Origin: UBA10649 sp965278965
GTDB lineage: Bacteria > Actinomycetota > Actinomycetes > S36-B12
Assembly (NCBI GenBank): GCA_965278965.1
Contig: OZ257127.1
Coordinates: forward strand, 124,001 to 188,000
Length of the DNA: 64,000 bases
Direction: 5' to 3'
The notes under the pieces are model-generated. The model saw nothing but the letters and a program-made list of their open reading frames with translations, was not told the DNA's origin and did no database searches. The position numbers and the translations under genes were made by a program. Each line of letters starts with the position of its first letter. Position 1 is the first letter of the stretch. Shown one piece after another: positions 25,704 to 33,271 of the stretch.

Positions 25704-25733
25704 GTGTACGACTCTAGTGATAGGGTCTGACAC
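25696..25733 (-). promoter_or_regulatory. Promoter and LexA SOS box of the second HNH gene
   Basis: On the minus strand TCGTACACATGTTCGA (25711-25696) differs at one position from the actinobacterial LexA consensus and contains the ATG start at 25703. TAGAGT (rc of 25711-25716) is the -10, and GTGTCAG (rc of 25727-25733) lies 10 nt upstream of it. This exactly repeats the spacing seen before the first HNH gene. Confidence 0.75.
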
Positions 25734-25759
25734 ACGCCGATCTGATGAAGGAGTGCGCG

Positions 25760-26149
25760 ATGACGAACCCTGCTCCCGGAATGTGGCTGAGCCTGCGGCT
25801 GCGTGACGTCCCGGCCATGCTCGGCTGGCTGCAGGCCGTCGGCTTCACCGAGCTCGCGTTGTTCCACGACGACGACGGCGTCCTCATGCATGGCGAGTAC
25901 CTGTGGCCGGCCGGCGGGGGAGTGATGGTCGGCGCCGAGCGCGACGGACCCGCGTGGGTGCAGCCCGTCGGGTCGCAGGCGGTGTACGTCGTCGCGGCGG
26001 ATCCGGACGCCGTCTACGCCGCCGCGCTGGCGGCCGGCGGCACGAGCCTGTACCCGCCGACCGATCAGGACTACGGCGGCCGCGATGCCGGGGTGCGGGA
26101 TCCGGACGGCAACATGTGGTCGTTCGGGACCTACGCCCCGGGCGGCTGA
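25760..26149 (+). CDS. VOC family protein (glyoxalase/dioxygenase fold)
   Basis: A 129-aa protein with one VOC repeat pair: MWLSLRLRDVPAMLGWLQAVGF at the N-terminus (quoted in part) and YGGRDAGVRDPDGNMWSFGTY at the C-terminus, the DPDGN segment being the usual family signature. Such proteins include glyoxalase I, fosfomycin and bleomycin resistance proteins; no specific activity can be assigned. ATG 25760 follows AAGGAG (25748-25753) with 6-nt spacing, a strong start. It is divergent from the second HNH gene. Confidence 0.85.
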   Translation: MTNPAPGMWLSLRLRDVPAMLGWLQAVGFTELALFHDDDGVLMHGEYLWPAGGGVMVGAERDGPAWVQPVGSQAVYVVAADPDAVYAAALAAGGTSLYPPTDQDYGGRDAGVRDPDGNMWSFGTYAPGG

Positions 26150-26193
26150 CGGCGGCGGAAGAACTGTCGCACCGCCGTTCTACCGTCCGGCGT

Positions 26194-26664
26194 ATGGATA
26201 CCGTTCTGTGGCAAGAGATCTCGGCCGTTCTCGGGGGAATGGCTGAGTCCGGCGGCGACAGGCTCGCGAGGCTGACTGCGCTGTGGGACTGCTGCCCCGA
26301 CGACCAGGCGACGCTGCGCTGCGTGATCGCGCACTACGCCGCCGACCTCGAGCCCGAGGCTGCCGACGAGCTTCGCTGGGACGAGCGGGCACTCGCAGCG
26401 TGGCGCGAGTCGGACGCGACGGACTGGGACGAGATCGGCATCGCCGACCCGGCCGCGATGCTCCCCTCCTTGCACCTGAACCTCGGGGACGACCACCTGC
26501 GCGCCGGCGACCGGCCGGCTGCGTTGCGTCATCTCGCCGTGGCCCGCAGCGGCCTCGATTCGCTTCCCGATGACGGCTACGGGCAGATGATCCGGGCCGG
26601 GGTATTGGGACTGGCCGAGAGGTGCGCCGCTCCGGTGTTGCCCACGGCCGGACCGGGGGAGTAG
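26194..26664 (+). CDS. Hypothetical protein, TPR-like helical
   Basis: A 156-aa acidic, Ala/Leu-rich protein, probably all-helical. The segment SLHLNLGDDHLRAGDRPAALRHL (quoted in part, about residues 92-112) resembles a tetratricopeptide repeat. I do not recognise the family. It has no signal peptide or membrane segment. TACCGT lies 7 nt before the ATG, suggesting a leaderless transcript. It sits between a VOC gene and tag with no evident partner. Confidence 0.65.
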   Translation: MDTVLWQEISAVLGGMAESGGDRLARLTALWDCCPDDQATLRCVIAHYAADLEPEAADELRWDERALAAWRESDATDWDEIGIADPAAMLPSLHLNLGDDHLRAGDRPAALRHLAVARSGLDSLPDDGYGQMIRAGVLGLAERCAAPVLPTAGPGE

Positions 26665-26695
26665 CGTCGTACGTCTGTTCGACGAGAGGAGCGAC

Positions 26696-27301
26696 GTGGC
26701 ACCGTTCATCGGGCCGGACGGGCTGCCGCGCTGCGGCTGGGTCGCGGGGGAGGCGCAGTTCCTCGGCTATCACGACACCGAGTGGGGCTTCCCGGTCGCG
26801 AATGACATCCGGCTGTTCGAGAAGGTCTGCCTGGAGGGCTTCCAGTCCGGGCTGTCCTGGCGCACGATCCTGGTCAAGCGCGAGAACTTCCGGGCGGCAT
26901 TCGCCGGTTTCGACTTCCGAGTGGTTGCCGAGTTCGACGAGCGCGACGTCGAGCGCCTGCTCGGCGATGCCGGCATCGTGCGGCACCGCGGCAAGATCGA
27001 GGCCACCATCAACAACGCCCAGCGGGCCGTGGAGCTCGTCGACGCCGAGGGCTCCATCGCGGCCTACATGTGGGGGTTCGAGCCCGCAGCGGAGGACCTG
27101 ACCTGGCCCGACGTCGTCGCGACGTCGCCCGCATCCGTCGCCCTGTCCAAGGACCTCAAACGCCGGGGCTGGCGCTTCTTCGGGCCGACGACGGCCTACG
27201 CCTTCATGCAGGCGATGGGTCTGGTGAACGACCACGCGGGGGACTGCTACATCCGTGATCAGGTGGCGACCGCCCGGTCGGGTTTCGTACCGCCGACCTG
27301 A
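26696..27301 (+). CDS. tag: DNA-3-methyladenine glycosylase I
   Basis: A 201-aa protein with the Tag family layout: N-terminal RCGWV and YHDTEWG, the helix-hairpin-helix region with FQSGLSWRTIL, and a C-terminal HAGDC. The Cys13/His25/His-x3-Cys set forms the zinc snap known in E. coli Tag. It excises 3-methyladenine from alkylated DNA in the cytoplasm, starting base-excision repair. The GTG start at 26696 follows a GAGAGGAG Shine-Dalgarno. Confidence 0.95.
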   Translation: MAPFIGPDGLPRCGWVAGEAQFLGYHDTEWGFPVANDIRLFEKVCLEGFQSGLSWRTILVKRENFRAAFAGFDFRVVAEFDERDVERLLGDAGIVRHRGKIEATINNAQRAVELVDAEGSIAAYMWGFEPAAEDLTWPDVVATSPASVALSKDLKRRGWRFFGPTTAYAFMQAMGLVNDHAGDCYIRDQVATARSGFVPPT

Positions 27302-27323
27302 GAGTCCCGCGACCTCCCCTTCC

Positions 27324-27329
27324 TAGTAT
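27324..27329 (+). promoter_or_regulatory. -10-like element for the GNAT gene (leaderless)
   Basis: TAGTAT lies exactly 6 nt before the ATG at 27336 and is the most AT-rich hexamer in the 34-nt gap after tag. No SD sequence is present. Confidence 0.5.
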
Positions 27330-27335
27330 CGGCGG

Positions 27336-27770
27336 ATGGATCCGCGCTACCGGTTCTCCGCCGATCGAAGCGAGCTCGACGTCGACCTGATCCACCAGTG
27401 GCTCAGCGAGCAGGCCTACTGGGCGGAAGGCCGCCCTCGCGACGTTCAGGAGCGCGCGATCGAGGGTTCCCGGAACTTCGGGATCTACGACGACGAGGCC
27501 GGTCGCCAGGTCGCATACGCCCGGGTCGTCACCGACGGGGCGACGTTCGCCTGGCTGTGCGACGTGTTCGTAGACCCGGACCACCGCGGCGAGGGGATCG
27601 GTACAGCCCTGGTCGACGGCGTGATCGCCCACCTGGAACCACTCGGGCTACGCCGCATCCTGCTGGCCACCCGCGACGCGCACAGCCTCTACGCCGCATC
27701 CGGCTTCGGACCCCTGCCCGAGCCGGGTCGGTGGATGGTGCGGACCACCGACCTGTCAGGCCGTGGCTGA
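27336..27770 (+). CDS. GNAT family N-acetyltransferase
   Basis: A 144-aa protein with the acetyl-CoA pyrophosphate-binding motif HRGEGIGTALV (about residues 86-96) and the C-terminal LYAASGFGPL motif of GNAT enzymes. The N-terminus (YRFSADRSELDVDLIHQWLSE, quoted in part) resembles a subgroup annotated in bacteria as arylamine/spermidine-type acetyltransferases, but the substrate is not predictable. It overlaps the next gene by 8 nt. Confidence 0.87.
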   Translation: MDPRYRFSADRSELDVDLIHQWLSEQAYWAEGRPRDVQERAIEGSRNFGIYDDEAGRQVAYARVVTDGATFAWLCDVFVDPDHRGEGIGTALVDGVIAHLEPLGLRRILLATRDAHSLYAASGFGPLPEPGRWMVRTTDLSGRG

Positions 27771-28353
27771 ACAGCCTTCGATGGCAGATGCCGTCGTGGA
27801 GCGCGTCCGTCGCATGCGCAGCGGTGGCCTTCATCGGCGGCTTGCGATCGGGATCTCCGGATACGGGGGAGCCGGGAAGTCGACCCTCGCGCGGTCTCTC
27901 GTCGCTCGCCTGGAGAGCGCCGTGCTCGTGCCCGGGGATGACTTCCTCGACCCCGTTGCTGCCGGCCATCGTTCCGACGACTGGAGCGCCATGGATCGGG
28001 ACCGACTCGTCCGGACAGTCCTCGAGCCGTTCAGGCAGACCGAGCCGGTCGTACTCCAGCGCTACGACTGGAGCACGGGCGGGCTCGGACCCCCTGAGCT
28101 GCTGCCGGACGGCGACGTGCTGGTCGTCGACGGCGTCGGACTCTTCGATCCCACGGTCACTGCCTGGTTGGACCTCGCCGTGTGGATCGACACGGACCTC
28201 GCCACCGCGACGGCGCGGGGGAAGGCGCGCGATCGCGGAGACGGACTCGACCACGACGGACTCTGGGATGAGGTATGGGCACCGACGGAGCAGGCGTTCG
28301 ATCGCCGGTTCACCCCGCGCGCACGCGCCGACCTCGTGGTGCCGAACCCCTAG
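27763..28353 (+). CDS. Uridine kinase-like P-loop NTPase
   Basis: A 196-aa protein with Walker A GYGGAGKS (about 34-41), an acidic substrate-site region VPGDDFLDP and a Walker B-like VLVVDGVGLFDP, as in the uridine kinase/phosphoribulokinase fold. It would phosphorylate a small molecule, possibly a nucleoside, but specificity residues could not be checked. The GTG start at 27763 overlaps the GNAT stop, so the two are probably co-translated. It is convergent with the ArsR gene, one base apart. Confidence 0.78.
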   Translation: MAEQPSMADAVVERVRRMRSGGLHRRLAIGISGYGGAGKSTLARSLVARLESAVLVPGDDFLDPVAAGHRSDDWSAMDRDRLVRTVLEPFRQTEPVVLQRYDWSTGGLGPPELLPDGDVLVVDGVGLFDPTVTAWLDLAVWIDTDLATATARGKARDRGDGLDHDGLWDEVWAPTEQAFDRRFTPRARADLVVPNP

Positions 28354-28354
28354 G

Positions 28355-28711
28355 TCATGCGCTCCCCGGCTCGGCCTCGTCCGCGGCGCGCTGCAGCTCC
28401 TCGGCGAGGAGCTTGATGCGGCCCAGTCGCGCATCCCACGCCGAACCCACGTCCGCCAGCTGGGCGGCTGCGCGCGCGAGCTGAGCCTCGTCGACCCGGA
28501 ACCGTCGCTCACGGCCGACGGCGATGTCGCGCACGAGTCCCACGCGCGACAAGACGACCAGGTGCTTCGCGACGGCCTGCCGGGTCACCGGGAGGCCGTC
28601 GCTCAGCGTGGTCGCCGTCCCGCCGCCGTCGCGCAGCATGAGGTCGAGCATGCGCCGCCGCGTCGGGTCGCCAATCGCCGACCACAGGTCGTCGTCGATC
28701 ATCGCGGTCAT
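28355..28711 (-). CDS. ArsR/SmtB family transcriptional regulator
   Basis: A 118-aa winged-helix protein of the type paired with SRPBCC proteins: LWSAIGDPTRRRMLDLML at the N-terminus, recognition helix around LPVTRQAVAKHLVVL, wing VGRERRFRVD. It lacks the paired Cys metal site of ArsR/SmtB metal sensors. The start at 28711 overlaps the SRPBCC stop (ATGA), making a two-gene operon. Two inverted repeats upstream of the operon are likely autoregulatory operators. Confidence 0.9.
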   Translation of the reverse strand: MTAMIDDDLWSAIGDPTRRRMLDLMLRDGGGTATTLSDGLPVTRQAVAKHLVVLSRVGLVRDIAVGRERRFRVDEAQLARAAAQLADVGSAWDARLGRIKLLAEELQRAADEAEPGSA

Positions 28712-29169
28712 CCGGCGACCGGCACGGACGCGGCGTAGTCGGGGAGTCGGCCCAGGAAGTAGGTCCAGCCGTTCACGTGGTCGGCGTGCGACGCCGCGAC
28801 GGTGGCCTCGTCCCAGCCCCGCTCGCGGAAGCCCGTCTCCGTCAGGCGCACACGCGTGCCGGAACCCTCGGGCTCGAGCTCGAACACGACGAGGAACGAG
28901 TTCCCCAGCTCCGCGGCCGTTCCTTCGGTATGGGTCCAGCGGAACACGAATCGCTGCGGCGGCACTGACTCGACGACGGTGAACTGCTCCCAGGCGATCT
29001 CGTCGGCGTTCTTCCGGAAGCCGATGCGGCCGGTGCCGCCGGGCGCCGGGTCGTACTCGGCCTCGTCCGGCCACCAGCGCCGCACGTGATCCGGCTCGCT
29101 GACGACGGCGAAGACGACCTCGGGCGTCGCCTCGATGTGTAGCTCCCGTTCGATGGTTGCGTACTCCAT
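28708..29169 (-). CDS. SRPBCC (AHSA1/START-like) domain protein
   Basis: A 153-aa protein of the START/AHSA1 helix-grip fold, with IERELHIEATPEVVFAVVSEPDHVRRWW at the N-terminus (quoted in part) and a C-terminal amphipathic helix (ASHADHVNGWTYFLGRL). These proteins bind hydrophobic ligands and are usually encoded with an ArsR-type repressor, as here. ATG 29169 was chosen because AAAGG lies 9 nt upstream; ATG 29178 would be too close to it. Confidence 0.87.
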   Translation of the reverse strand: MEYATIERELHIEATPEVVFAVVSEPDHVRRWWPDEAEYDPAPGGTGRIGFRKNADEIAWEQFTVVESVPPQRFVFRWTHTEGTAAELGNSFLVVFELEPEGSGTRVRLTETGFRERGWDEATVAASHADHVNGWTYFLGRLPDYAASVPVAG

Positions 29170-29184
29170 GATGCGCATCCTTTC

Positions 29185-29244
29185 GCAATGACTGGTTGCA
29201 CGTGAGAATAGCTGGGGGAGCCAGGTAGTGCAACCACATGTTGC
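29185..29244. promoter_or_regulatory. Paired GCAAC-N5-GTTGC operators in a divergent promoter
   Basis: Two copies of the same inverted repeat lie between the SRPBCC/ArsR operon (-) and the gene at 29272 (+). They are GCAAT-GACTG-GTTGC (29185-29199) and GCAAC-CACAT-GTTGC (29230-29244), with centres 45 bp apart. On each divergent strand the motif begins TGCAACCA. Likely ArsR-family operators. Confidence 0.6.
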
Positions 29245-29271
29245 GTGTTGTGCGCGTCCTACGCTGCCGCG

Positions 29272-29936
29272 ATGGGACTCACGGTCACGCTGGAGGACGG
29301 CCGCACTGCGTGCGCCGAGTCGATCGAGGCATTCGTGCGTGCGGCCGACGGGTTCACCGAGTACGAGCTGCTTGACGTGTCGGGGTGCCACGGGTGGACG
29401 CGGCTCGACGTGGCGGTCCACGTCCTGGCCGGATGGCAGGAGATGCTCGGCGGACTGGTCTCGCCGGACGACGGGCCTCCGACGGTCGACGCGGCCACCT
29501 ACTGGCCGGCCTTCACGGCCGAGTACGGGGCGGACGACGCCGTGCTCACGCTGATGGCCCAGCGCCGGCGCAGCGCCGCGTACGCCCGGCCGTCGTCGGC
29601 CGTCGCGCAGCTCCACGACGTCGCCGCGGCACTCCTCGCGGCGTGACCGCCTGCGAAGGCAGGCGGTGCCTGCTGTGGCAGGGGCACGTGTTCACCGCGG
29701 GTGACTTCCTCGCCATCTGGGCGGTCGAGGACGTCGTCCATCACCTGGACCTGTTGTCCGACGAGCCAGCGCCGCCGAGCGCGCTGAGGCTGGCGCGTCG
29801 GACGGTCGAGGCGCTGACGGACAACCTCGTGCCAGCAGGCTGGACCGACCGTGACGCGACACTCATCGCAACTGGCCGTGAGCCGGTGCCGACGGGAACG
29901 GGCGCTCTCGCGGCGCGGCTTCCGGTGCTGGGCTGA
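29272..29936 (+). pseudogene. Maleylpyruvate isomerase-like (MDMPI/DinB) gene, frameshifted
   Basis: Two overlapping frames together encode one protein of about 220 aa. The first, 29272-29646, gives the MDMPI N-terminal half (VSGCHGWTRLDVAVHVLAGW). The second, offset by -1 and ending at 29936, continues with WQGHVFTAGDFLAIWAVEDVVHHLDL, typical of the family's C-terminal part. The join is at about 29640-29646, next to a strong hairpin. This is either a true frameshift, a base-call error at the hairpin, or less likely programmed frameshifting; no slippery heptamer was seen. TACGCT lies 6 nt before the ATG. Family members use mycothiol or act as metal-dependent hydrolases. Confidence 0.7.
29646..29667 (+). 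other. Perfect hairpin at the frameshift junction
   Basis: ACCGCCTGC and GCAGGCGGT form a perfect 9-bp stem with loop GAAG. The stem starts at the last base of the premature TGA (29644-29646). It could cause sequencing compression or promote replication slippage. Confidence 0.7.
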
Positions 29937-30002
29937 GGCTCGGTGGGAATGCGGTTCGAACGGGCGTAGTCCGCACGGCACGGCCGGATGCGTATTCCGC
30001 CG

Positions 30003-30016
30003 ATAATGTGCATTAT
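30003..30016. other. AT-rich palindrome in a convergent intergenic gap
   Basis: ATAATG-TG-CATTAT is a perfect 6-bp inverted repeat in the 164-bp gap (29937-30100) between convergent genes. It is strikingly AT-rich for this genome. No promoter or ORF is apparent next to it; the rest of the gap shows nothing further. Confidence 0.4.
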
Positions 30017-30100
30017 GAAATACCACCCGAACGAGAGGGGCTTCCCAGCGTCGCATCTCCGGTCGGCTCGCTCCCCTGAGCGCCACCCGCACGATCTCGG

Positions 30101-31021
30101 TCAGTGCCAGAAGACGCTGAGCGGCTCGCCGAGAGCCCGGCCCTGGTCGAACCCGGCGCGCGCGGCGGGCGGCCGCGTCGACGGATCCATCAGGTTCTCG
30201 CCGAAGGCGACCCGCGAACCGGCGTCCGGGAAGATCGTCTCGACCAGGCTGCCGTCGGCTCGCAGCGCCTCGACCTGCGTGTCCAGGTGGTTTCCCCACT
30301 CCGCGGGCTGGAGCGAACGCCCGCCGAGGGGCGACAGCACCAGGACCCGAGCGAAGCCGGCGGCCAGATCCGCGTTGTCGGCGTTCGAGCGATATCCCCC
30401 GTCGATGAACTGACGGTCGCCGATGCCGTAGGCGAAGCCTCCGGCGCAGCTGGCGGCCACAGCATCGACGAGGTCGACGCCGCTGTGACGGTCGAAGGTG
30501 AGCGGCTCACCGGTACGCGCGTCGACGGCGGTGATGATCACGTGCTGGTTCGGCCAGTCGGCCGACGGCAGCCGAGCGGCGACGGTCTGCCGCCACCGGG
30601 TGGTCATGGAGCCGCCCGACGCCGTGGCCGCCCCGAGCTCCCTGCCCATCCGCCGGCGTAGGTCGGCCGCATCGTCGGCCTCCGCGATTGCTCGTCGCAG
30701 ACGCGCGAGGTGGTCGTCGCCGGGGCTGACGGCTCTCCGCTCGGGCGCAGGCCCGGCCGGAGCCGCGGGCGGCCGGGCGGCCGGCGTGAGGACGTCGGCG
30801 AGGAGTGCGCCGGGAGCACGTGCAGTGATCTGGGCCGCGGCCGTCGCGCCGGCCGAGGTCCCGATGATCAGGTCCGCGCCGGTCGCGTCCAGCCCGGCGT
30901 CGGCTAGGCCCGCGATGACGCCGATCAGCCAGGCGTTGCCGGCGGATCCCCCGCCGCCGAGGACGAGGGCCGTGCCGGTCGGACGGTGCAGGCGGTCGAG
31001 GTCGTGGAGAGAATCAGTCAT
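30101..31021 (-). CDS. Patatin-like phospholipase family protein
   Basis: A 306-aa protein with the oxyanion glycine motif GGGGSAGNAW (about 22-31), the nucleophile elbow GTSAG (Ser about 56) and the dyad Asp in DGG (about 208). These are the three defining elements of patatin-like serine hydrolases. There is no signal peptide, so it acts inside the cell or at the inner membrane face, presumably on acyl-ester lipids. Its own Shine-Dalgarno is weak, while a 17-codon upstream ORF with a very strong one lies 46 nt before the start, so translation coupling is possible. Confidence 0.88.
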   Translation of the reverse strand: MTDSLHDLDRLHRPTGTALVLGGGGSAGNAWLIGVIAGLADAGLDATGADLIIGTSAGATAAAQITARAPGALLADVLTPAARPPAAPAGPAPERRAVSPGDDHLARLRRAIAEADDAADLRRRMGRELGAATASGGSMTTRWRQTVAARLPSADWPNQHVIITAVDARTGEPLTFDRHSGVDLVDAVAASCAGGFAYGIGDRQFIDGGYRSNADNADLAAGFARVLVLSPLGGRSLQPAEWGNHLDTQVEALRADGSLVETIFPDAGSRVAFGENLMDPSTRPPAARAGFDQGRALGEPLSVFWH

Positions 31022-31069
31022 TCGTCGTCGCTTTCGGAGTCGCTGTGACGCTCCCCGGCGAGGACGGCG

Positions 31070-31123
31070 TCAGCGGTGCTCGCGTGCGATCGAGGGGGCG
31101 CCCGGGATGGGTCGTGCGCGCAT
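31070..31123 (-). CDS. Short upstream ORF (17 aa) with strong Shine-Dalgarno
   Basis: ATG 31123 is preceded by GGAGGTGA (rc of 31129-31136) at 5-nt spacing, the strongest ribosome site noticed in this region. It opens a 17-codon frame, MRARPIPGAPSIAREHR, ending in TGA 46 nt upstream of the patatin start. The peptide is basic (5 Arg) and unlike known attenuator peptides I can recall. It could be a leader ORF, or a marker of an mRNA whose coupling differs from the annotated start. Confidence 0.35.
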   Translation of the reverse strand: MRARPIPGAPSIAREHR

Positions 31124-31223
31124 CGGGCTCACCTCCTCGGTCCGTGTCGCTGGCCGCCCAGGCTACCGGTCCGCAGCGCGGCCGGTAAGGCCGGTTGGAT
31201 GAGGTCACACCGCAGGAGGCAGC

Positions 31224-32147
31224 ATGACGGACACCACCGCGCCGGACGCCGGCCTGGGCGCGAGCTCGACGGCCGACGAGGTGCTTGCCGGCGTCGACCT
31301 GAGCGGTCGCCGGGCGCTCGTCACCGGTGGCGCGTCCGGGATCGGCCTCGAGACGACCCGCGCCCTGGCCGCGGCCGGCGCCGAGCTCGTCGTCGCCGCG
31401 CGCGACCCCGACGTGGCGGCTCGGAGCATCGCCGCGCTTGGCGTGCTCCCCCGAACGGTCCGGGTCGAGCCGCTGGACCTCGCCGACAGGGCGTCCGTGC
31501 GGGCGTTCGTGCAGCGGTGGCACGGTCCACTGCACATCCTCGTGGCCAACGCCGGTGTGGCGCTGACTCCGCTGAGTCGTACGGTCGAGGGCTGGGAGCT
31601 CCAGCTTGCGACGAACCACATCGGTCATGCGGCGCTGGCGATCGGCCTTCGACCGCGGCTGGCGCCCGGTGCCCGTGTCGTCGTGCTGAGCTCGGGTGCC
31701 CACCTGCGCTGGCCGGTCGACTTCGACGACCTGCACTTCGAGCGCCGGCCCTACGACCGATGGGCCGCCTACGGACAGTCCAAGTCCGCGAACGTCCTCT
31801 TCGCGGTCGGCGCCGCGTCGCGTTGGACGGACGACGGGATCGCCGTCAACGCCGTCATGCCCGGCGTCATCGAGACCAACCTCCAGCGGCACTTCGCCGT
31901 CGACGAGCTCGCGGCCCTGCGGGCCGACGCGACGCTCACGTTCAAGTCGCCCGCCCAGGGAGCCGCGACCAGCGTGTTCGCCGCGGCCTCCCCGGCAGCG
32001 GACGGCATCACCGGCCGCTACCTCGAGGACTGCGCCGTGGCCGGCATCCGCCAGCGAGGCCAGCGCGTCGGCGTCGCCGAGCACGCCATGGATCCCGAGC
32101 GGGCCGGCCGGCTCTGGTCCGTCACCGAGCAGCTGCTTTCCGAGTAG
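31224..32147 (+). CDS. Short-chain dehydrogenase/reductase (retinol dehydrogenase-like)
   Basis: A 307-aa classical SDR with cofactor motif TGGASGIG (about 36-43), NANAG-type LVANAGV, and catalytic YGQSK with an upstream SSGAHL serine. The layout (long loop after the catalytic Ser containing a DDLHFERRPYDRWAAYGQSK-like segment, quoted in part) matches the retinol dehydrogenase/WW-oxidoreductase group. It probably uses NADP(H) on a lipophilic alcohol or ketone. GGAGG lies 5 nt before the ATG. It precedes an LLM oxidoreductase and a cyclase gene, a possible small catabolic group. Confidence 0.9.
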   Translation: MTDTTAPDAGLGASSTADEVLAGVDLSGRRALVTGGASGIGLETTRALAAAGAELVVAARDPDVAARSIAALGVLPRTVRVEPLDLADRASVRAFVQRWHGPLHILVANAGVALTPLSRTVEGWELQLATNHIGHAALAIGLRPRLAPGARVVVLSSGAHLRWPVDFDDLHFERRPYDRWAAYGQSKSANVLFAVGAASRWTDDGIAVNAVMPGVIETNLQRHFAVDELAALRADATLTFKSPAQGAATSVFAAASPAADGITGRYLEDCAVAGIRQRGQRVGVAEHAMDPERAGRLWSVTEQLLSE

Positions 32148-32198
32148 CCCCCGGGGCATCGCTGCCGCTCCCCCGCCCTCTGAGGTTGGATAGGAGCC

Positions 32199-33221
32199 GT
32201 GAAGAGCATCGGGTTCTTGTCCTTCGGCCACTGGAACGACTCGCCGCAGTCCGGGGCGCGCACGGCGTCCGACGTCCTGCACCAGTCGATCGACCTCTCG
32301 GTCGCCGCCGAGGAGCTCGGCGCTGACGGCGCGTACTTCCGGGTCCATCACTTCGCCCGTCAGCTGGCGTCCCCCTTCCCGCTGCTGGCGGCGGTCGGTG
32401 CACGCACGGAGCGCATCGAGATCGGCACCGCCGTGATCGACATGCGGTACGAGAACCCGCTCTACATGGCCGAGGACGCCGGCGCGGCGGACCTGATCGC
32501 CGACGGCAGGCTCCAGATCGGCATCAGCCGGGGCAGCCCGGAGCAGGTCGTCGACGGCTGGCGGTACTTCGGCTACGCGCCGGCGGACGGGACCACCGAC
32601 GCCGACATGGCGCGCGAGCATGCCCGGGCCTTCCTCGAGGTGATCCGCGGCGAGGGGTTCGCGGAGCCGAACCCGCGGCCGATGTTCGCCAATCCCCCGG
32701 GACTGCTGCGGGTCGAGCCGCACAGCCCCGGCCTGAGCGACCGCATCTGGTGGGGTGCTAGCTCGGATGCGACGGCCGTGTGGGCCGCCGAGCTCGGGCT
32801 GAACCTCCAGTCCTCCACGCTGAAGACCGACGAGTCGGGCGAGCCGCTGCACATCCAGCAGCGCAAGCAGATCGAGGTCTTCCACGCGGCGTGGGCCGAG
32901 GCGGGCTGGGAGCGCACGCCGCGGACCTCGGTGTCGCGGTCGATCTTCCCGCTGGTTAACGACCTGGACCGGGCCTACTTCGGGCACGAGCGCCACGCCT
33001 CCGACCAGATCGGCATGATTGACGAGCGCACCCGCGCGGTCTTCGGCCGGTCGTACGCCGACGAGCCGGACCGGCTCGTCGAGCGGCTGCGCGAGGACGA
33101 GGCGATCGCGGCGGCGGACACGCTGCTGCTGACGATCCCGAACCAGCTGGGCGTCGACTACAACGCCCACGTCATCGAGTCGGTCCTGACGCACGTCGCG
33201 CCGGCGCTCGGCTGGCGCTGA
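32199..33221 (+). CDS. LLM class flavin-dependent oxidoreductase
   Basis: A 340-aa luciferase-like monooxygenase fold protein starting MKSIGFLSFGHWND, with the TIM-barrel pattern seen in SVAAEELGADGAYFRVHHFA (quoted in part), RTERIEIGTAVIDMRYENPLYMAED and GRLQIGISRGSPEQV. Members use FMNH2 or F420H2; this subgroup is closer to FMN-dependent enzymes of the luciferase type, but cofactor choice is inferred. The substrate is unknown. The start is GTG 32199; an AGGAG lies only 2 nt away, so initiation may be leaderless. A perfect hairpin follows the stop. Confidence 0.87.
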   Translation: MKSIGFLSFGHWNDSPQSGARTASDVLHQSIDLSVAAEELGADGAYFRVHHFARQLASPFPLLAAVGARTERIEIGTAVIDMRYENPLYMAEDAGAADLIADGRLQIGISRGSPEQVVDGWRYFGYAPADGTTDADMAREHARAFLEVIRGEGFAEPNPRPMFANPPGLLRVEPHSPGLSDRIWWGASSDATAVWAAELGLNLQSSTLKTDESGEPLHIQQRKQIEVFHAAWAEAGWERTPRTSVSRSIFPLVNDLDRAYFGHERHASDQIGMIDERTRAVFGRSYADEPDRLVERLREDEAIAAADTLLLTIPNQLGVDYNAHVIESVLTHVAPALGWR

Positions 33222-33224
33222 GGA

Positions 33225-33250
33225 GCGGGCGGGTGCGCTGACCCGCCCGC
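33225..33250 (+). terminator. Strong GC hairpin after the LLM oxidoreductase
   Basis: GCGGGCGGGT and ACCCGCCCGC form a perfect 10-bp stem with the loop GCGCTG, 3 nt after the stop. No U-tract follows, typical of actinobacterial terminator candidates. Confidence 0.65.
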
Positions 33251-33271
33251 AGGGCACGGCAGGATTCGCTC

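Noticed and set aside
29988..30413. A 141-codon frame starting in the AT-rich gap and running antisense into the patatin gene
   Set aside because: It lacks an RBS, most of it is complementary to a conserved patatin domain, and the product is Ser/Arg/Pro-rich.
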